From NCBI GenBank assembly GCA_000381625.1, contig KB906767.1, forward strand, positions 4,049,304 to 4,113,303: a DNA stretch of 64,000 bases, read 5' to 3'. How positions within the stretch are numbered: position 1 is the first letter of the stretch; each line of letters begins with the position of its first letter. Position numbers and translations under genes: made by a program. The stretch is from Bryobacterales bacterium KBS 96 (GTDB lineage Bacteria > Acidobacteriota > Terriglobia > Bryobacterales > Bryobacteraceae). Shown here in pieces: positions 44,368-53,992 of this stretch. Under the pieces are notes generated by a model, which saw only the letters and a program-made list of their open reading frames with translations, was not told where the DNA came from and ran no database searches.

Positions 44368-45904
44368 TTTTCGCAATCTCCCCTTTCGGCTCCTCAGGCA
44401 AGAGCTTGGGGAAGAGATCCTGCAATCGCGGATAGAGCTCTCGATAGATGGCAAAGAGCCGTTGGTATTCCTTGTAGGATTCCCGATCGGGCATGAAGCT
44501 TTTGCGGAGCTTCGCGTGCGCGCGTTGCATGACGAGCGGGTCGGCAAAAAGCTGCGCGCCCATGCCGGCGAGGATGGCATCTCCCAAAGCGGCTCCGCCT
44601 CGATCCTCCATTGTGTGCAGGGGCATGCCGGTGACATCGGCGATGATCTGACACCAGAGATCGTTCTTGGTAGGGCCGCCGACGGCAAGTATTTGTTGAG
44701 GAGACCCGCCCCACTCGCGAGCGAGGCTCAGGTTGTGAGCGATTGCAAATGCGGTTCCTTCGAGCACCGCTCGAAATAGATGCGCTTTCGCCGTCTGTAA
44801 ACCCAGGCCAAAGAAGACGCCTCGCGCGAAGCCGTCATTCACGGGTTGCAGTTCACCGGCCAAATAAGGAAGAAAGATCAATCCGTGTGATCCCGGTTGG
44901 ACCTGGGCAGCTTGGGTAGTCAGGGCATGCAAGGCTTCCGATTTTGAATCCGGCGTTACCAGCGTGTCGTTTAGAGCCTTGAGAAGCCAGTCGGCTGCTA
45001 GTCCGCCGGCGACCATCGAGCCGCCGAGCAACGTGAATCCGTCTACAACGTGGGGGAAAGCCAAAAGCCGTGGATCGGAAACCGGCCGGCCAAGAGGAAC
45101 GTATACCGTGCTAGCCGATCCCATTGAGAGTTGCACGTCGTTCTCCGATACCACGCCCATGGCCAACCCGGCGCTGCTTGTGTCTTCGCCGCCCGCGACC
45201 ACGGGCAAACCAGAAGGGAGCCCTGTTTGGGCCGCTGCTTCCGGCGTGATTTCTCCAATCACTTCATGACAGGCAGCAAGGTCGCAGAAGATACTTCGCG
45301 GCAGATCCATGCACGCGAGCGCCTCGTCCGACCAGCGACGCTTGTTCAGATCGTATGAGAGAAGAATGCCCGCATCCGAGTGATTCATCACGGCCTGTCC
45401 GGTGAGCCGGAACGTGACATACCCCGTGGTGGTCATGACTTTCCAGATGCCGTTCCAGGTAGCCGGCTCATGTTGCCGCAGCCATAACAGCTTCGGCTCG
45501 ACATTGTAAGCGGCGGGCGTCTTCCCGCTAATCGCGGCGATTCTGTCACCATGCGATTCGTACAGTTGAGATGCCTGGGGAGCGCCGCGCGTATCCAGCC
45601 AGAGGATCGCATTCCGCAGGGCTTTGCGATCCCGTCCCAGGATTACGGCGGCAACACCCTGTCCGCTGATTCCTACCGCGCGCAAGCGGGAACGTATTTC
45701 CGGATGTGTGGAGAGGAGTTCCTGGGCAAGGGAACAAACCGCGGTCCACCAATCTTCCGGGTCCTGCTCAGCTTGGCGGTGCTCCGGCGTTATATAGCTG
45801 TACGAACGTGTTGCTGATGCGAAGAAATTTCCGCCGGGATCTGCGACGACCGCTTTGGCTGAGCTTGTTCCGACGTCGATGCCGAGCGTGAGAGGACATG
45901 ACAA
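44354..45904 (-). CDS. FGGY-family carbohydrate kinase
   Basis: A 516-residue sugar kinase. ATP-binding and sugar-binding features include LTLGIDVGTSSAKAVVAD at the N-terminus, DTRGAPQASQLYE after it, VVAGGEDTSSAGLAMGVV in the middle, and ILAVGGPTKNDLWCQIIADV near the ATP site. The family includes xylulokinase and gluconokinase; the sequence resembles xylulokinase-like members but the substrate cannot be assigned with certainty. It lies between the lactonase-like gene (18 bp) and the FAD oxidoreductase gene (14-bp overlap), so it is part of the operon. Confidence 0.87.
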   Translation of the reverse strand: MSCPLTLGIDVGTSSAKAVVADPGGNFFASATRSYSYITPEHRQAEQDPEDWWTAVCSLAQELLSTHPEIRSRLRAVGISGQGVAAVILGRDRKALRNAILWLDTRGAPQASQLYESHGDRIAAISGKTPAAYNVEPKLLWLRQHEPATWNGIWKVMTTTGYVTFRLTGQAVMNHSDAGILLSYDLNKRRWSDEALACMDLPRSIFCDLAACHEVIGEITPEAAAQTGLPSGLPVVAGGEDTSSAGLAMGVVSENDVQLSMGSASTVYVPLGRPVSDPRLLAFPHVVDGFTLLGGSMVAGGLAADWLLKALNDTLVTPDSKSEALHALTTQAAQVQPGSHGLIFLPYLAGELQPVNDGFARGVFFGLGLQTAKAHLFRAVLEGTAFAIAHNLSLAREWGGSPQQILAVGGPTKNDLWCQIIADVTGMPLHTMEDRGGAALGDAILAGMGAQLFADPLVMQRAHAKLRKSFMPDRESYKEYQRLFAIYRELYPRLQDLFPKLLPEEPKGEIAKNVHV

Positions 45905-45921
45905 GGCGGTGTCTCCGAGCT

Positions 45922-46896
45922 TTACTTTTTCGATTGCCGATCGTCGCGAAACGCGAATGCGCGCACGGGATTGCCAATCAGCATCGCGTCGATCTGTTGC
46001 GCGGGAAAGCCTTCTTTTCGCAGCCGGGGAATGAACTGCTCGAGAACGTAGGCAATCCCCGTCGAGCCGCCGTTAGCCTTCCAATAAGAACGGCGCGCCG
46101 TATCTCCGCCCAGAAGGATTTGGCTGCCCAATCCTAACTCGAACATCTTGGAGATCAGGTCCATGACGGCATTTTCCGGAAGATACTTAATACGTCCGGG
46201 TCCGTCGTATTCGAGAAAAGCTCCGGTTTGTGCTAAGTCCCGATGCAACATCCAGTCGGGATTTCTGTCCATGTGCGACAACACAACATGATCCGGTGAG
46301 GCGCCGTGCTTTGCAAGGAGCGCAAGCTGCTGATGCGCCATTGTCCCCATCTCGGTGTGCGTCAGAATGGGGGCTCCGGTCTGCGCATGCGCCAAGGCGG
46401 CTGCTTCAAACCCGGTGCGAATGGCCGGCGTAAAGTTTTGATAATCGGACGCCGCCTTGATTACTCCCGCGCGTGCTGAAGTCGTCTTCCGAAAAGGCGC
46501 TTCAAACCCATAGGCGTCCATGCCTATCTCAATCTCTTCGACGAAAAGCTGCGCGATCTGTTCGGCGCAGAGGCGATTGCGCCAATGAGAATCGAGGTAA
46601 TATCGCGGCTTATGGAATCCTGTCGCGGCGACGACATGCACTCCAGTCGCTCGAGATACGGACGCCAGTCCTTCAGGATCGCGGCCGACGCCGAGCGGCG
46701 AAGTGTCTACAATCGCCTGGCCTCCGTGAGAGCGGAAATCGTTGACCTCCGAGACGGCATTCGCTTCGGAATCGAGGCGAAAATCCGGTTCAAGGATCAG
46801 AATCAGTCCGTTCCGGATGAACAGATGTTCGTGTGCATTGGTATTGCCAAGAACCGAGGGGTCGATATCGCCGAGAACTGTTCGAACAATTGCCAT
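45922..46896 (-). CDS. Phosphotriesterase-family (PTE-like lactonase) protein
   Basis: A 324-residue zinc-dependent hydrolase of the amidohydrolase fold. The metal-binding HxH is in NTNAHEHLFIRNG, further histidines are in ILTHTEMGTMAHQQLALLAK and VVLSHMDRNPDWM, and the Asp ligand may be in LLGGDTARRSYW. Members hydrolyse lactones or phosphoesters. In this operon it likely opens a sugar lactone made by the oxidoreductase, which is inference from position. It lies about 95 bp downstream of the GntR regulator and 18 bp upstream of the kinase. Confidence 0.84.
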   Translation of the reverse strand: MAIVRTVLGDIDPSVLGNTNAHEHLFIRNGLILILEPDFRLDSEANAVSEVNDFRSHGGQAIVDTSPLGVGRDPEGLASVSRATGVHVVAATGFHKPRYYLDSHWRNRLCAEQIAQLFVEEIEIGMDAYGFEAPFRKTTSARAGVIKAASDYQNFTPAIRTGFEAAALAHAQTGAPILTHTEMGTMAHQQLALLAKHGASPDHVVLSHMDRNPDWMLHRDLAQTGAFLEYDGPGRIKYLPENAVMDLISKMFELGLGSQILLGGDTARRSYWKANGGSTGIAYVLEQFIPRLRKEGFPAQQIDAMLIGNPVRAFAFRDDRQSKK

Positions 46897-46991
46897 ATAT
46901 TCGTGAAGGCTATCCCCGAGAGGCTCATTCCGCGCGCAATTGCGTTCGCGAATCGATCAACAACCGTTGCTTTGTCTCTCGGCCACCCGGG

Positions 46992-47822
46992 CTACTCCGC
47001 CAGTCCGTTCCGATCGACACGCGCCCGGCCATGCAAAGTGACCCGATATTGATAGCGATCACCCCGCGATATAGCGGTCGCCAATTCAAGCGGAGAACCG
47101 TCTCCGAGGAAACTCAGCCGGGTCACTACGAGGATAGGAGACCACGGCTCAATGCACAGCGTTTCCGCCTCCTCGTCTGTCGCCGATCTCGTTTCGACGG
47201 TATCGACGGCCCGTTCCGGAACCAGGCTATAACGCCGCTCAAGGAATTCATAAAGCGATTCGGCGGCCTCGGATTCCTGGATGAAGTTAGGCACAAGGCG
47301 GCTTGGGATGTAATTTGTCATCAGCGAGAGCGGTTCCGCCCCCACGAGGCGTGTTCGGCGCAGCATCACGACTTTTTCGGCCGGTTCCAGGTCTAGTGCG
47401 TGCGCCACCCGGCGCGGAGGCGAAATTTCGTTGCAGATCCGTTGCGCGGTTCGTGGATTGTAGCCGAGGGCGCGAAGTTGTTCCGTCCAACTGCTAATTG
47501 CGTTCAACTCGTGCGTCAATTTAGGGACGCTTGTAAATGTGCCCTTTCCCTGGCGCCGTTCGAGCAAACCATCCACAACCAGATCGTCGACGGCTTTACG
47601 CAAAGTGATTCTGCTGACGCCAAATCGCTCGATCAATTCCAACTCTGTGGGGATCGCCGTCCTTGGCGGCAACTGGCTGTATTCGCCTCGTAAAGTCTCA
47701 CGTACTTGGACATAAAGGGGAACTCCGCTTGTTTTGCGCACCATCGAAGACAATGATTCCTTTAATTCAAGGTTGCCATTCCCTCGTCGCGGTTTGCGGA
47801 TCTTGCGGTGTGAGATGTGCAT
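46992..47822 (-). CDS. GntR-family regulator, HutC/UTRA type
   Basis: A 276-residue regulator. The winged helix runs through PLYVQVRETLRGEYSQLPPR, IPTELELIERFGVSRITLRK and AVDDLVVDGLLERRQGKGTF. The C-terminal effector-binding UTRA domain begins with ISSWTEQLRALGYNPRTAQR and ends in LSFLGDGSPLELATAISRGD. The start may be 47822 or ATG 47744; both keep the whole domain. Members of this subfamily bind a sugar phosphate or similar effector and usually bind a palindrome that covers a promoter. Palindromes ATCATGAYGTCAT lie 63 bp upstream of this gene and at the two divergently arranged promoters of the locus, so it is the best candidate for their repressor. Confidence 0.88.
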   Translation of the reverse strand: MHISHRKIRKPRRGNGNLELKESLSSMVRKTSGVPLYVQVRETLRGEYSQLPPRTAIPTELELIERFGVSRITLRKAVDDLVVDGLLERRQGKGTFTSVPKLTHELNAISSWTEQLRALGYNPRTAQRICNEISPPRRVAHALDLEPAEKVVMLRRTRLVGAEPLSLMTNYIPSRLVPNFIQESEAAESLYEFLERRYSLVPERAVDTVETRSATDEEAETLCIEPWSPILVVTRLSFLGDGSPLELATAISRGDRYQYRVTLHGRARVDRNGLAE

Positions 47823-47884
47823 TGTTGCTGCTCGCTAAGGAAGCAAATGCCACCAGACGTGAGTGGGCCCACGCTCCGAAAGAG

Positions 47885-47900
47885 ATCATGATGTCATATT
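47885..47900. promoter_or_regulatory. GntR-type operator, site C, upstream of the regulator
   Basis: ATCATGATGTCATATT matches the palindrome ATCATGACGTCATGAT at 13 of 16 positions. It lies 63 bp before the GntR start and 44 bp after the glycosidase stop (that gene ends at 47944 on the same strand), so it is well placed for autoregulation. Confidence 0.55.
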
Positions 47901-47943
47901 CTTTAAAGAGCCGCAAGCCCTTTAATTTCGGCGCGCTAGCTTT

Positions 47944-50193
47944 TCACGCGACAATCAAGAATCCGAGCAGTTCATCCGAGCTGTTTTGAGCACGGAGAGT
48001 TAACGTTCCCGCGGCCCAGGTCCAATTAGACCAATCAGCTTCGGAGGCGCGGCTCACCGCAGTGATACGATCCGGGCGGTATGGCCGTGGGATTTGGAGC
48101 GCCGTGCCGTCGATCGGCAGGCAGGCAAGACGGCGCGATTGAAAGATATCCAAATCGTCCTGCGAAAGAATGGCCCAGGAACCCTGCCAGGTCATCCCGT
48201 TGAGAGCATCCTTTGGCAGCAACTGCTTGTCTTTTTCGCGGAGTACGAGGGCGGTCAGCCGATTCTCTCCATCGATGTTCTCAATCCGGCCAAAACATCG
48301 CATCAGCGGGTCGTGCATGTACCCTCCTGGTGACGAATTGAGCCAGAGCGGGGACCAGTTGTTTCTTCGCCGATACCATCGATTCAGTGCCATGCGCCGG
48401 TTCAGAAATCTGGCGGGTACCGGCGAGCCGTCTTCCATTGTTCTCGACAGTACGGCGCCGGGCACGCCAATCACGGCCGAATCTAAAACCACTTCGGCAT
48501 CTGCGTTCCAATCGTAACCGCTCGAAGCCATGATGTTGGATTTGCTACCGCCGAGCGCGGACCAGATACTCCACTGCCTGTGCCCTAGCGCTTCTTCGTT
48601 GCCCGCATCGCCCAAATCGTCGAGCGCGATCACGTCGGCGATCGCGCGAACCTGAGGATGGAGGCTGTAGTACTCAATGGCGACATCCCGATTGATCGAG
48701 CGAGCGGCTTCGGCAATGATTTCGAGAAGGCGCAGACTATATCGCTCTCCACGCAGACTCGGATCGGCCGGCACGCCTGTATTCGGAGACGGAAGACCAT
48801 AGCCGAAGTCCAGTTTGAGGAGCACTGGCCGGTACTTCTCCATGAGATTGATGGTTCGCCGGCGCAAGAACTGAACGGCGTTGGGCGAACTCGGATCGAG
48901 GCAATAGTGACTACGGCTCCGCGGGTTTGTGTCCCAGGCGGCGCGTCTCGGCTCGCCGTCCATTCCCACGACCAGATCCTGACGGGAAAGTCCGACTTTT
49001 TCGGGATGATCTACCCAGCCGACTGGCTGCCAGAACCCTATGCTAAGCCCCTTTGCTTTGATGTAACTGATGTCTTCATCGAACTGAGGAAATCGTTTTC
49101 GATCCGGCTCGCCGCTCCCCACAAAGCTTTCCCAGCGATCGTCGAGGCCCAGGATCTCCGCGCCCATGGTATGAGTCCAATCCGCAAGAGCGCGAAGATC
49201 GTAGATGTTTTTCCTGAAGTCTCCCCAACTGTTCCATTGCGGTTTAAGAGGCGCACTTCGGACAACGCGGCGCGAGTCGAACGAGCTAAATAATTTCTGG
49301 TACGCGCGCCAGGGATCGCGAGCCCACGCTACTCTCAGCGGCATCTCCCAGACACGGCGTTTCGGCTTGGGTGCTCCCCATAAATCTTCGCGGTAAAGCA
49401 CATGGAAACAGGCCGAAGACGATTGGATCGTCAGCGATAACGCTCCGTCCGTTACGGCGCCGGAGCCCAGGCAGACCCAACCGTCCTGGTTTCCCATTGC
49501 GCCTGCGTACAACGGACGTGGATATGCCGCCGCGTATGGTGTGCCGAGCGCCGGCCCAAAACTGCCCAACGGGAGATTCGCGCCGCCCAAATCCCAGCGC
49601 CGGAAAACGCTTTGAAGCGGCGCTCCTTTTGCGCCTGGAACACAGAAACAGGCGGAATCCCAATTCGGCCAGAAAGATTGATCGAGAGTTGGCGCCGCCA
49701 GTTTCTCAGTTTCCGACAACGGCGCAGTTCCAAAATAGAGACCGACGATCGGTAATGGTTCAGATATCCAATCGATGTGAAACTGCGTAAAGCCAAGGCC
49801 GTAGTCCGTCGCCTCGAAGATCAACTCGCCGCTCGCAAGCGATCCTGTCTTCAAAGCTAACTTGCCGCCTGATGAATCAATTGAGCTGCTTTTGAGATCG
49901 GCGCTGGCTTTTACGTAGGTGAGACTCTTGTCCCGGTTCGCTAACACGAAGGCCGGTAAAAGGCCTCCCGTCCAGAGAGGAGTTTCAATGTGTTCGGGCC
50001 GGACGCTTGCTTCATCGCTCTCGATGTTCCATGCGAACGTGTAACCTCCGGAACTGACCGCCCATGTTGCCGGGCCCGGCGCGGGCGCCGCAATGGTCCT
50101 GCCGCCTGCCCATAACAGGGCGCTCGTCCCAGCCGTGGCGAGAACATCTCTTCGGGTTGGCGGGCGAGGATCGTGCGAGTCATTTATCGGCAC
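47944..50193 (-). CDS. Tat-exported clan GH-D glycosidase, alpha-galactosidase-like (enzyme 2)
   Basis: About 749 residues. I use GTG 50193, which has AAAGGA 6 nt upstream; a TTG at 50235 would add 14 residues. A twin-arginine signal is present (PPTRRDVLATAGTSALLWAG). The TIM barrel has LGLDDRWESF, the nucleophile motif VLLKLDFGYGLPSP (Asp462) and MASSGYDWNADAEVVLDSAV, shared with enzyme 1 at 36769-39090. The enzyme is retained GH-D type and would cleave alpha-galactosyl-like residues in the periplasm. It is divergent from the TonB receptor gene; the shared 225-bp region contains the operator-carrying promoter of the receptor. Confidence 0.82.
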   Translation of the reverse strand: MPINDSHDPRPPTRRDVLATAGTSALLWAGGRTIAAPAPGPATWAVSSGGYTFAWNIESDEASVRPEHIETPLWTGGLLPAFVLANRDKSLTYVKASADLKSSSIDSSGGKLALKTGSLASGELIFEATDYGLGFTQFHIDWISEPLPIVGLYFGTAPLSETEKLAAPTLDQSFWPNWDSACFCVPGAKGAPLQSVFRRWDLGGANLPLGSFGPALGTPYAAAYPRPLYAGAMGNQDGWVCLGSGAVTDGALSLTIQSSSACFHVLYREDLWGAPKPKRRVWEMPLRVAWARDPWRAYQKLFSSFDSRRVVRSAPLKPQWNSWGDFRKNIYDLRALADWTHTMGAEILGLDDRWESFVGSGEPDRKRFPQFDEDISYIKAKGLSIGFWQPVGWVDHPEKVGLSRQDLVVGMDGEPRRAAWDTNPRSRSHYCLDPSSPNAVQFLRRRTINLMEKYRPVLLKLDFGYGLPSPNTGVPADPSLRGERYSLRLLEIIAEAARSINRDVAIEYYSLHPQVRAIADVIALDDLGDAGNEEALGHRQWSIWSALGGSKSNIMASSGYDWNADAEVVLDSAVIGVPGAVLSRTMEDGSPVPARFLNRRMALNRWYRRRNNWSPLWLNSSPGGYMHDPLMRCFGRIENIDGENRLTALVLREKDKQLLPKDALNGMTWQGSWAILSQDDLDIFQSRRLACLPIDGTALQIPRPYRPDRITAVSRASEADWSNWTWAAGTLTLRAQNSSDELLGFLIVA

Positions 50194-50333
50194 TGGGGTC
50201 CTTTGAGCGAATTGAGCGAATTCAAAAAGCGCCAAAACCTATTTATCGGGCAATTTATATGGTCTGCCTCACAAAGGCAAGAGCGTCAAATCGCCTCGTG
50301 TGCTGTGCGAAACGATTTATACCACAAAAACTG

Positions 50334-50361
50334 TTGACATCATAACGTCATGATGTATACT
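50334..50361 (+). promoter_or_regulatory. Promoter with operator in its spacer, TonB receptor gene
   Basis: TTGACA (50334-50339) and TATACT (50356-50361) have a 16-bp spacer and near-consensus boxes. The palindrome ATCATAACGTCATGAT (50339-50354, 15 of 16 match) fills the spacer. The start codon is at 50419 with AAGGAGAGG before it, leaving a leader of about 50 nt. The remaining intergenic bases show nothing further that I can support. Confidence 0.75.
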
Positions 50362-50418
50362 GGCCCCTGAGTTCTCGCAGCCCCTTTGAGAATATTCCTT
50401 TTCTAAGGAGAGGGACCA

Positions 50419-53400
50419 ATGAAATTTCGTATTTCCCCAGCTGTCGTCGGAGTGGTTTTGGCCGGTCTGCTGTTCGTTCCGGTCGCCCTACTGGGGCAGA
50501 GTTCCAATGCAACCATTAGCGGAGTTGTGACCGATAGTTCGGGCGCGACAGTCGCCGGCGCGGACCTGACCCTCAATGCGATCGATTCGGCAAAGGTGTC
50601 GAAAGTGACGAGCGGAGTGGATGGGCTATTTTCTTTTCCGAACTTGCCGGGAGGAAATTATGAATTAAAAGTCTCGGCAAAAGGGTTCAAGGACTTCGTT
50701 CAAACGGGAATCGTCCTTCATCTGAACGACTCGGTAACCCTGCCGGTCTCTCTGCACGTGGGCGAGGCATCCCAAACAATTGAGGTGAACGCCAACGCAT
50801 CGCCCCTAAATTTCGAAAACGCAGAGGTGAAGGGGACCATTACGAAGCGGGAAATCCTTGCTCTTCCGTTGCAGGTAGCAGGCGGACAGCGCTCCGCGGC
50901 CAGTTTTGTCGCCCTGTTGCCCGGCGTGAACACCGGCAATGCTCCGTCCAGCACGGCGACCGCTCGATTCAACGGAGGACAGGAACGCTCCGACGAGGCT
51001 ACTTTGGATGGCATCACGATGGAAGAAGGGCTGCTCAGTCAAAGCGGAATGACAGCCATTCAAGCCGACTTTCCGATCTCTCCGGAAGCAGTTGGTGAAA
51101 TTAGCGTCTTGACTTCCAACTACGACGTGCAATACGGGGCATCGGGGGCGGCGGTAATCGTCGCAAGCACCAAAGAGGGAACCAATGAACTTCATGGCGG
51201 GGCCTATGAGTTTCAGCGAAACAATTTCTTCAATGCCCGTCCCTGGGGCGCCCTGACAACGCCGCGCGATTTAGAAAACGACTACGGCGGTTACGTGGGT
51301 GGTCCCGGAAAACTGCCGGGCTTGTGGACAAGCTTCAACAAGACATATTTCTTTGTGAATTATGAGCAGTATCGATCCGTAGGCGCGACCACGCAGCCGG
51401 TGCTTACGGTTCCGACGGCAAAGATGCGCGCCGGCGATTTTAGCGAGTGGCCGCAACCGATCTATGATCCCGCCACGACTGCCGCCAATCCCAACTATAA
51501 TCCGAATGCGGCAATCGGGCCGGCTAATCTGCCCTACACGCGCCAGCAGTTCATGGGCTGCGATGGCCAACATCCCAATGTGATTTGCGGCAGCGATCCC
51601 CGCCTTGCGAGTTCACTAGCCCAGCAATGGTTGAAGCTGGTGCCGGCGCCGAATCGACCAGGCCTCCAGAACAACTACGTCTCTCCAAATGGCCTTGCCA
51701 ACTCTCTCAATGCGAACACGAACCAATGGGACACCCGCGCCGACGAGTACTTTGGCGAAAAAGATCACCTCTTCGGGACTTACCATTACCGTGGAACCTT
51801 GCCCTACACACAGAGCGCATTTCCCGCCGTTATCGATACGAATAACACCCGGATTCCTAACTACAGCCATATCGTTCGCGTCAACTACGATCATATTTTC
51901 TCGCCCACTTTGGTGAACCATTTTGCCTGGGGCTATCTTGATCTCAGGACCGCTGAATACAATGCAAGCGATTGCTGCGTGGATCAGGTTCCGCAGATCG
52001 CCGGTGTGTACAGTCATACTCATGTTCCGGTTTTGAATTTCGACAATTTCAGTTCGTATGGCGGCAATGCCGATCTGCTCAGTACGCGTCCAACCTACGT
52101 GACTACGGACACCCTCACCTGGGTCAAAGGAAAGCACACGTTGCATTTCGGCGGCGAGTACCGCAGCCTGGCCTACCCGACGGCGCAACAGCCAAATGCC
52201 TCCGGCACATTCAATTTCACGAATGCGAACACGGGGTTGCTTGGAATTACGAGCGGCAATTCGATGGCGAGTTTCCTCCTGGGCGAGGTTGGATCGGGCA
52301 GCGCCGGATTCTATACGCTTCCCAAATTCAATCCGAAGGCCAGCGCATACGGCTTCTTTGCCGGAGACACGTGGAAAGCGACTCAGAAATTGAGCGTAAC
52401 CCTTGGCCTGCGATGGGATGTGTTTACGCCGTCGGTTGAAGCCGACAACCAAACGTCGTTCTTCGATCCCACCGGCGCCAATCCTGGAGCCGGCGGCCGG
52501 CCTGGCAGGCTTGCCTTCGCGGGCACGAAATGGGGAGCCGCCAGTTACGGCTCCGACGCGCCGGAAAAGACTTATTACAAGGCCTTTGGTCCACGTGTCG
52601 GCCTTGCCTATGCTTTGACGCCCGAAACGGTTGTCCGCGCGGGTTACGGAATCTTCTATGAGCAGGCCTACTATCCCGGCTGGAACGGGGGAATTGCGAC
52701 CGACGGATTTAACGAAACGGTTACGTTTAATAGCACGCTCGGTGGAATTCAACCTGCATTTCTTTTACAGAATGGCCTTCCGCAAAACTTTACGAAACCA
52801 CCATTCATCGACTCGTCGTTCCTAAACGGTCAAAATGCCCCCAACTACCGCCCGATAGACGCAAACCGCCGGCCTTATACGCAGCAGTGGAATTTCACAA
52901 TCGAACGCCAGGTCGGCAAAAACGTTCGAGTCACTGCGGCTTATATTGGCAACAAAGGCACACGATTGTTGTCGCAGGTGAATGCGATCAATGCTCTCAA
53001 TCCTTCTTTGCTCTCCATGGGGAACCGGTTGAACGACCAGTTCGCCCCCGGACAAACGACGCTAGATGGCGTATCGATTCCGTACGCCGGTTGGGTTCAG
53101 CAGATGACGGGTTGTGCTCCCACGGTTGCACAGGCGTTACTGCCATATCCACAATATTGCGGAAACATCTTTGGCCAAAACGAAAGCGATGGAAACTCGA
53201 CTTATCATGCTTTGCAGCTAAGCGCGGAGAAGCGATTCTCCAGCGGCCTCTATTTCATGGGCTCGTATACCTTTTCCAAAACTCTGACCGATGCAGATTA
53301 CTCGCAGTCGAGCCAAGGTCCCACCTACGCCATATCGCCCTTTGAGCAGAACCGGCAAAAGGCGCTGTCCATCCAGGACACGCCCAATATGGTGACGATT

Positions 53401-53949
53401 TCCAGCAGTTACGAGCTTTCAATCGGTAGAGGCAAGCCATTTGTCAATTCCAGCGGTCCGATTTTGAACTTTTTATATTCCGGTTGGCAGGTAAATGGCA
53501 TTTTCCGCGCCAACTCGGGGCAGCCCCTTGCGTTCCGGTCCAGCTATTGTAATGTCCCTTCGCAATTTGCCGCTGCCTGCATTCCAAGCGCTTTGCCGGG
53601 CGCCGATCCATACGCTCAGGATCGCGGAAATTTCAATCCGAACCTGCCGTTGTTTAGCGCCAGTGCGTTTCAGCCGGAGGATTCGTTTAATTTCTACTAC
53701 GGCGATGGCCCGCGAGTTTCAAACCTCCGCGGTTTCGGCTTTACAAACCTGGATTTTGGAATCACTAAGAATTTCACTATTAAGGAACGCTGGAACATTC
53801 AGATTCGCGGCGAAGCGTTCAACGTGTTTAACTCTCATTCATTTTTGAATAATTTCGTGACCGATATCCAGAACCCAAGTTTTGGCTCCTGGAACGGGTC
53901 CGCCACGGCTCCTCGCAATCTGCAACTGGGAGGTAAGATTACGTTTTAG
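50419..53949 (+). CDS. Oar-like TonB-dependent outer-membrane receptor
   Basis: A 1176-residue protein. A signal peptide (AVVGVVLAGLLFVPVALLGQ) leads into a carboxypeptidase regulatory-like domain (SNATISGVVTDSSGATVAGA and FPNLPGGNYELKVSAKGFKD), then a plug domain (ATLDGITMEEG, AVGEISVLTSNYDVQYGASG) and a large beta-barrel ending in PRNLQLGGKITF with a C-terminal aromatic residue. This architecture is common in acidobacteria, where SusD partners are absent. It probably imports oligosaccharides released outside the cell. It is followed by the TPR protein and enzyme 3, on the same strand, and is controlled by the operator in its promoter. Confidence 0.92.
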   Translation: MKFRISPAVVGVVLAGLLFVPVALLGQSSNATISGVVTDSSGATVAGADLTLNAIDSAKVSKVTSGVDGLFSFPNLPGGNYELKVSAKGFKDFVQTGIVLHLNDSVTLPVSLHVGEASQTIEVNANASPLNFENAEVKGTITKREILALPLQVAGGQRSAASFVALLPGVNTGNAPSSTATARFNGGQERSDEATLDGITMEEGLLSQSGMTAIQADFPISPEAVGEISVLTSNYDVQYGASGAAVIVASTKEGTNELHGGAYEFQRNNFFNARPWGALTTPRDLENDYGGYVGGPGKLPGLWTSFNKTYFFVNYEQYRSVGATTQPVLTVPTAKMRAGDFSEWPQPIYDPATTAANPNYNPNAAIGPANLPYTRQQFMGCDGQHPNVICGSDPRLASSLAQQWLKLVPAPNRPGLQNNYVSPNGLANSLNANTNQWDTRADEYFGEKDHLFGTYHYRGTLPYTQSAFPAVIDTNNTRIPNYSHIVRVNYDHIFSPTLVNHFAWGYLDLRTAEYNASDCCVDQVPQIAGVYSHTHVPVLNFDNFSSYGGNADLLSTRPTYVTTDTLTWVKGKHTLHFGGEYRSLAYPTAQQPNASGTFNFTNANTGLLGITSGNSMASFLLGEVGSGSAGFYTLPKFNPKASAYGFFAGDTWKATQKLSVTLGLRWDVFTPSVEADNQTSFFDPTGANPGAGGRPGRLAFAGTKWGAASYGSDAPEKTYYKAFGPRVGLAYALTPETVVRAGYGIFYEQAYYPGWNGGIATDGFNETVTFNSTLGGIQPAFLLQNGLPQNFTKPPFIDSSFLNGQNAPNYRPIDANRRPYTQQWNFTIERQVGKNVRVTAAYIGNKGTRLLSQVNAINALNPSLLSMGNRLNDQFAPGQTTLDGVSIPYAGWVQQMTGCAPTVAQALLPYPQYCGNIFGQNESDGNSTYHALQLSAEKRFSSGLYFMGSYTFSKTLTDADYSQSSQGPTYAISPFEQNRQKALSIQDTPNMVTISSSYELSIGRGKPFVNSSGPILNFLYSGWQVNGIFRANSGQPLAFRSSYCNVPSQFAAACIPSALPGADPYAQDRGNFNPNLPLFSASAFQPEDSFNFYYGDGPRVSNLRGFGFTNLDFGITKNFTIKERWNIQIRGEAFNVFNSHSFLNNFVTDIQNPSFGSWNGSATAPRNLQLGGKITF

Positions 53950-53992
53950 CTGGAAAGGCATTGCCGCATGGGAATGCGGGCCGTCCGCGCAC

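Noticed and set aside
50194-50333. A minus-strand promoter for glycosidase 2
   Set aside because: A TATAAA-like sequence is present on the minus strand, but no -35 box at a suitable distance was found.
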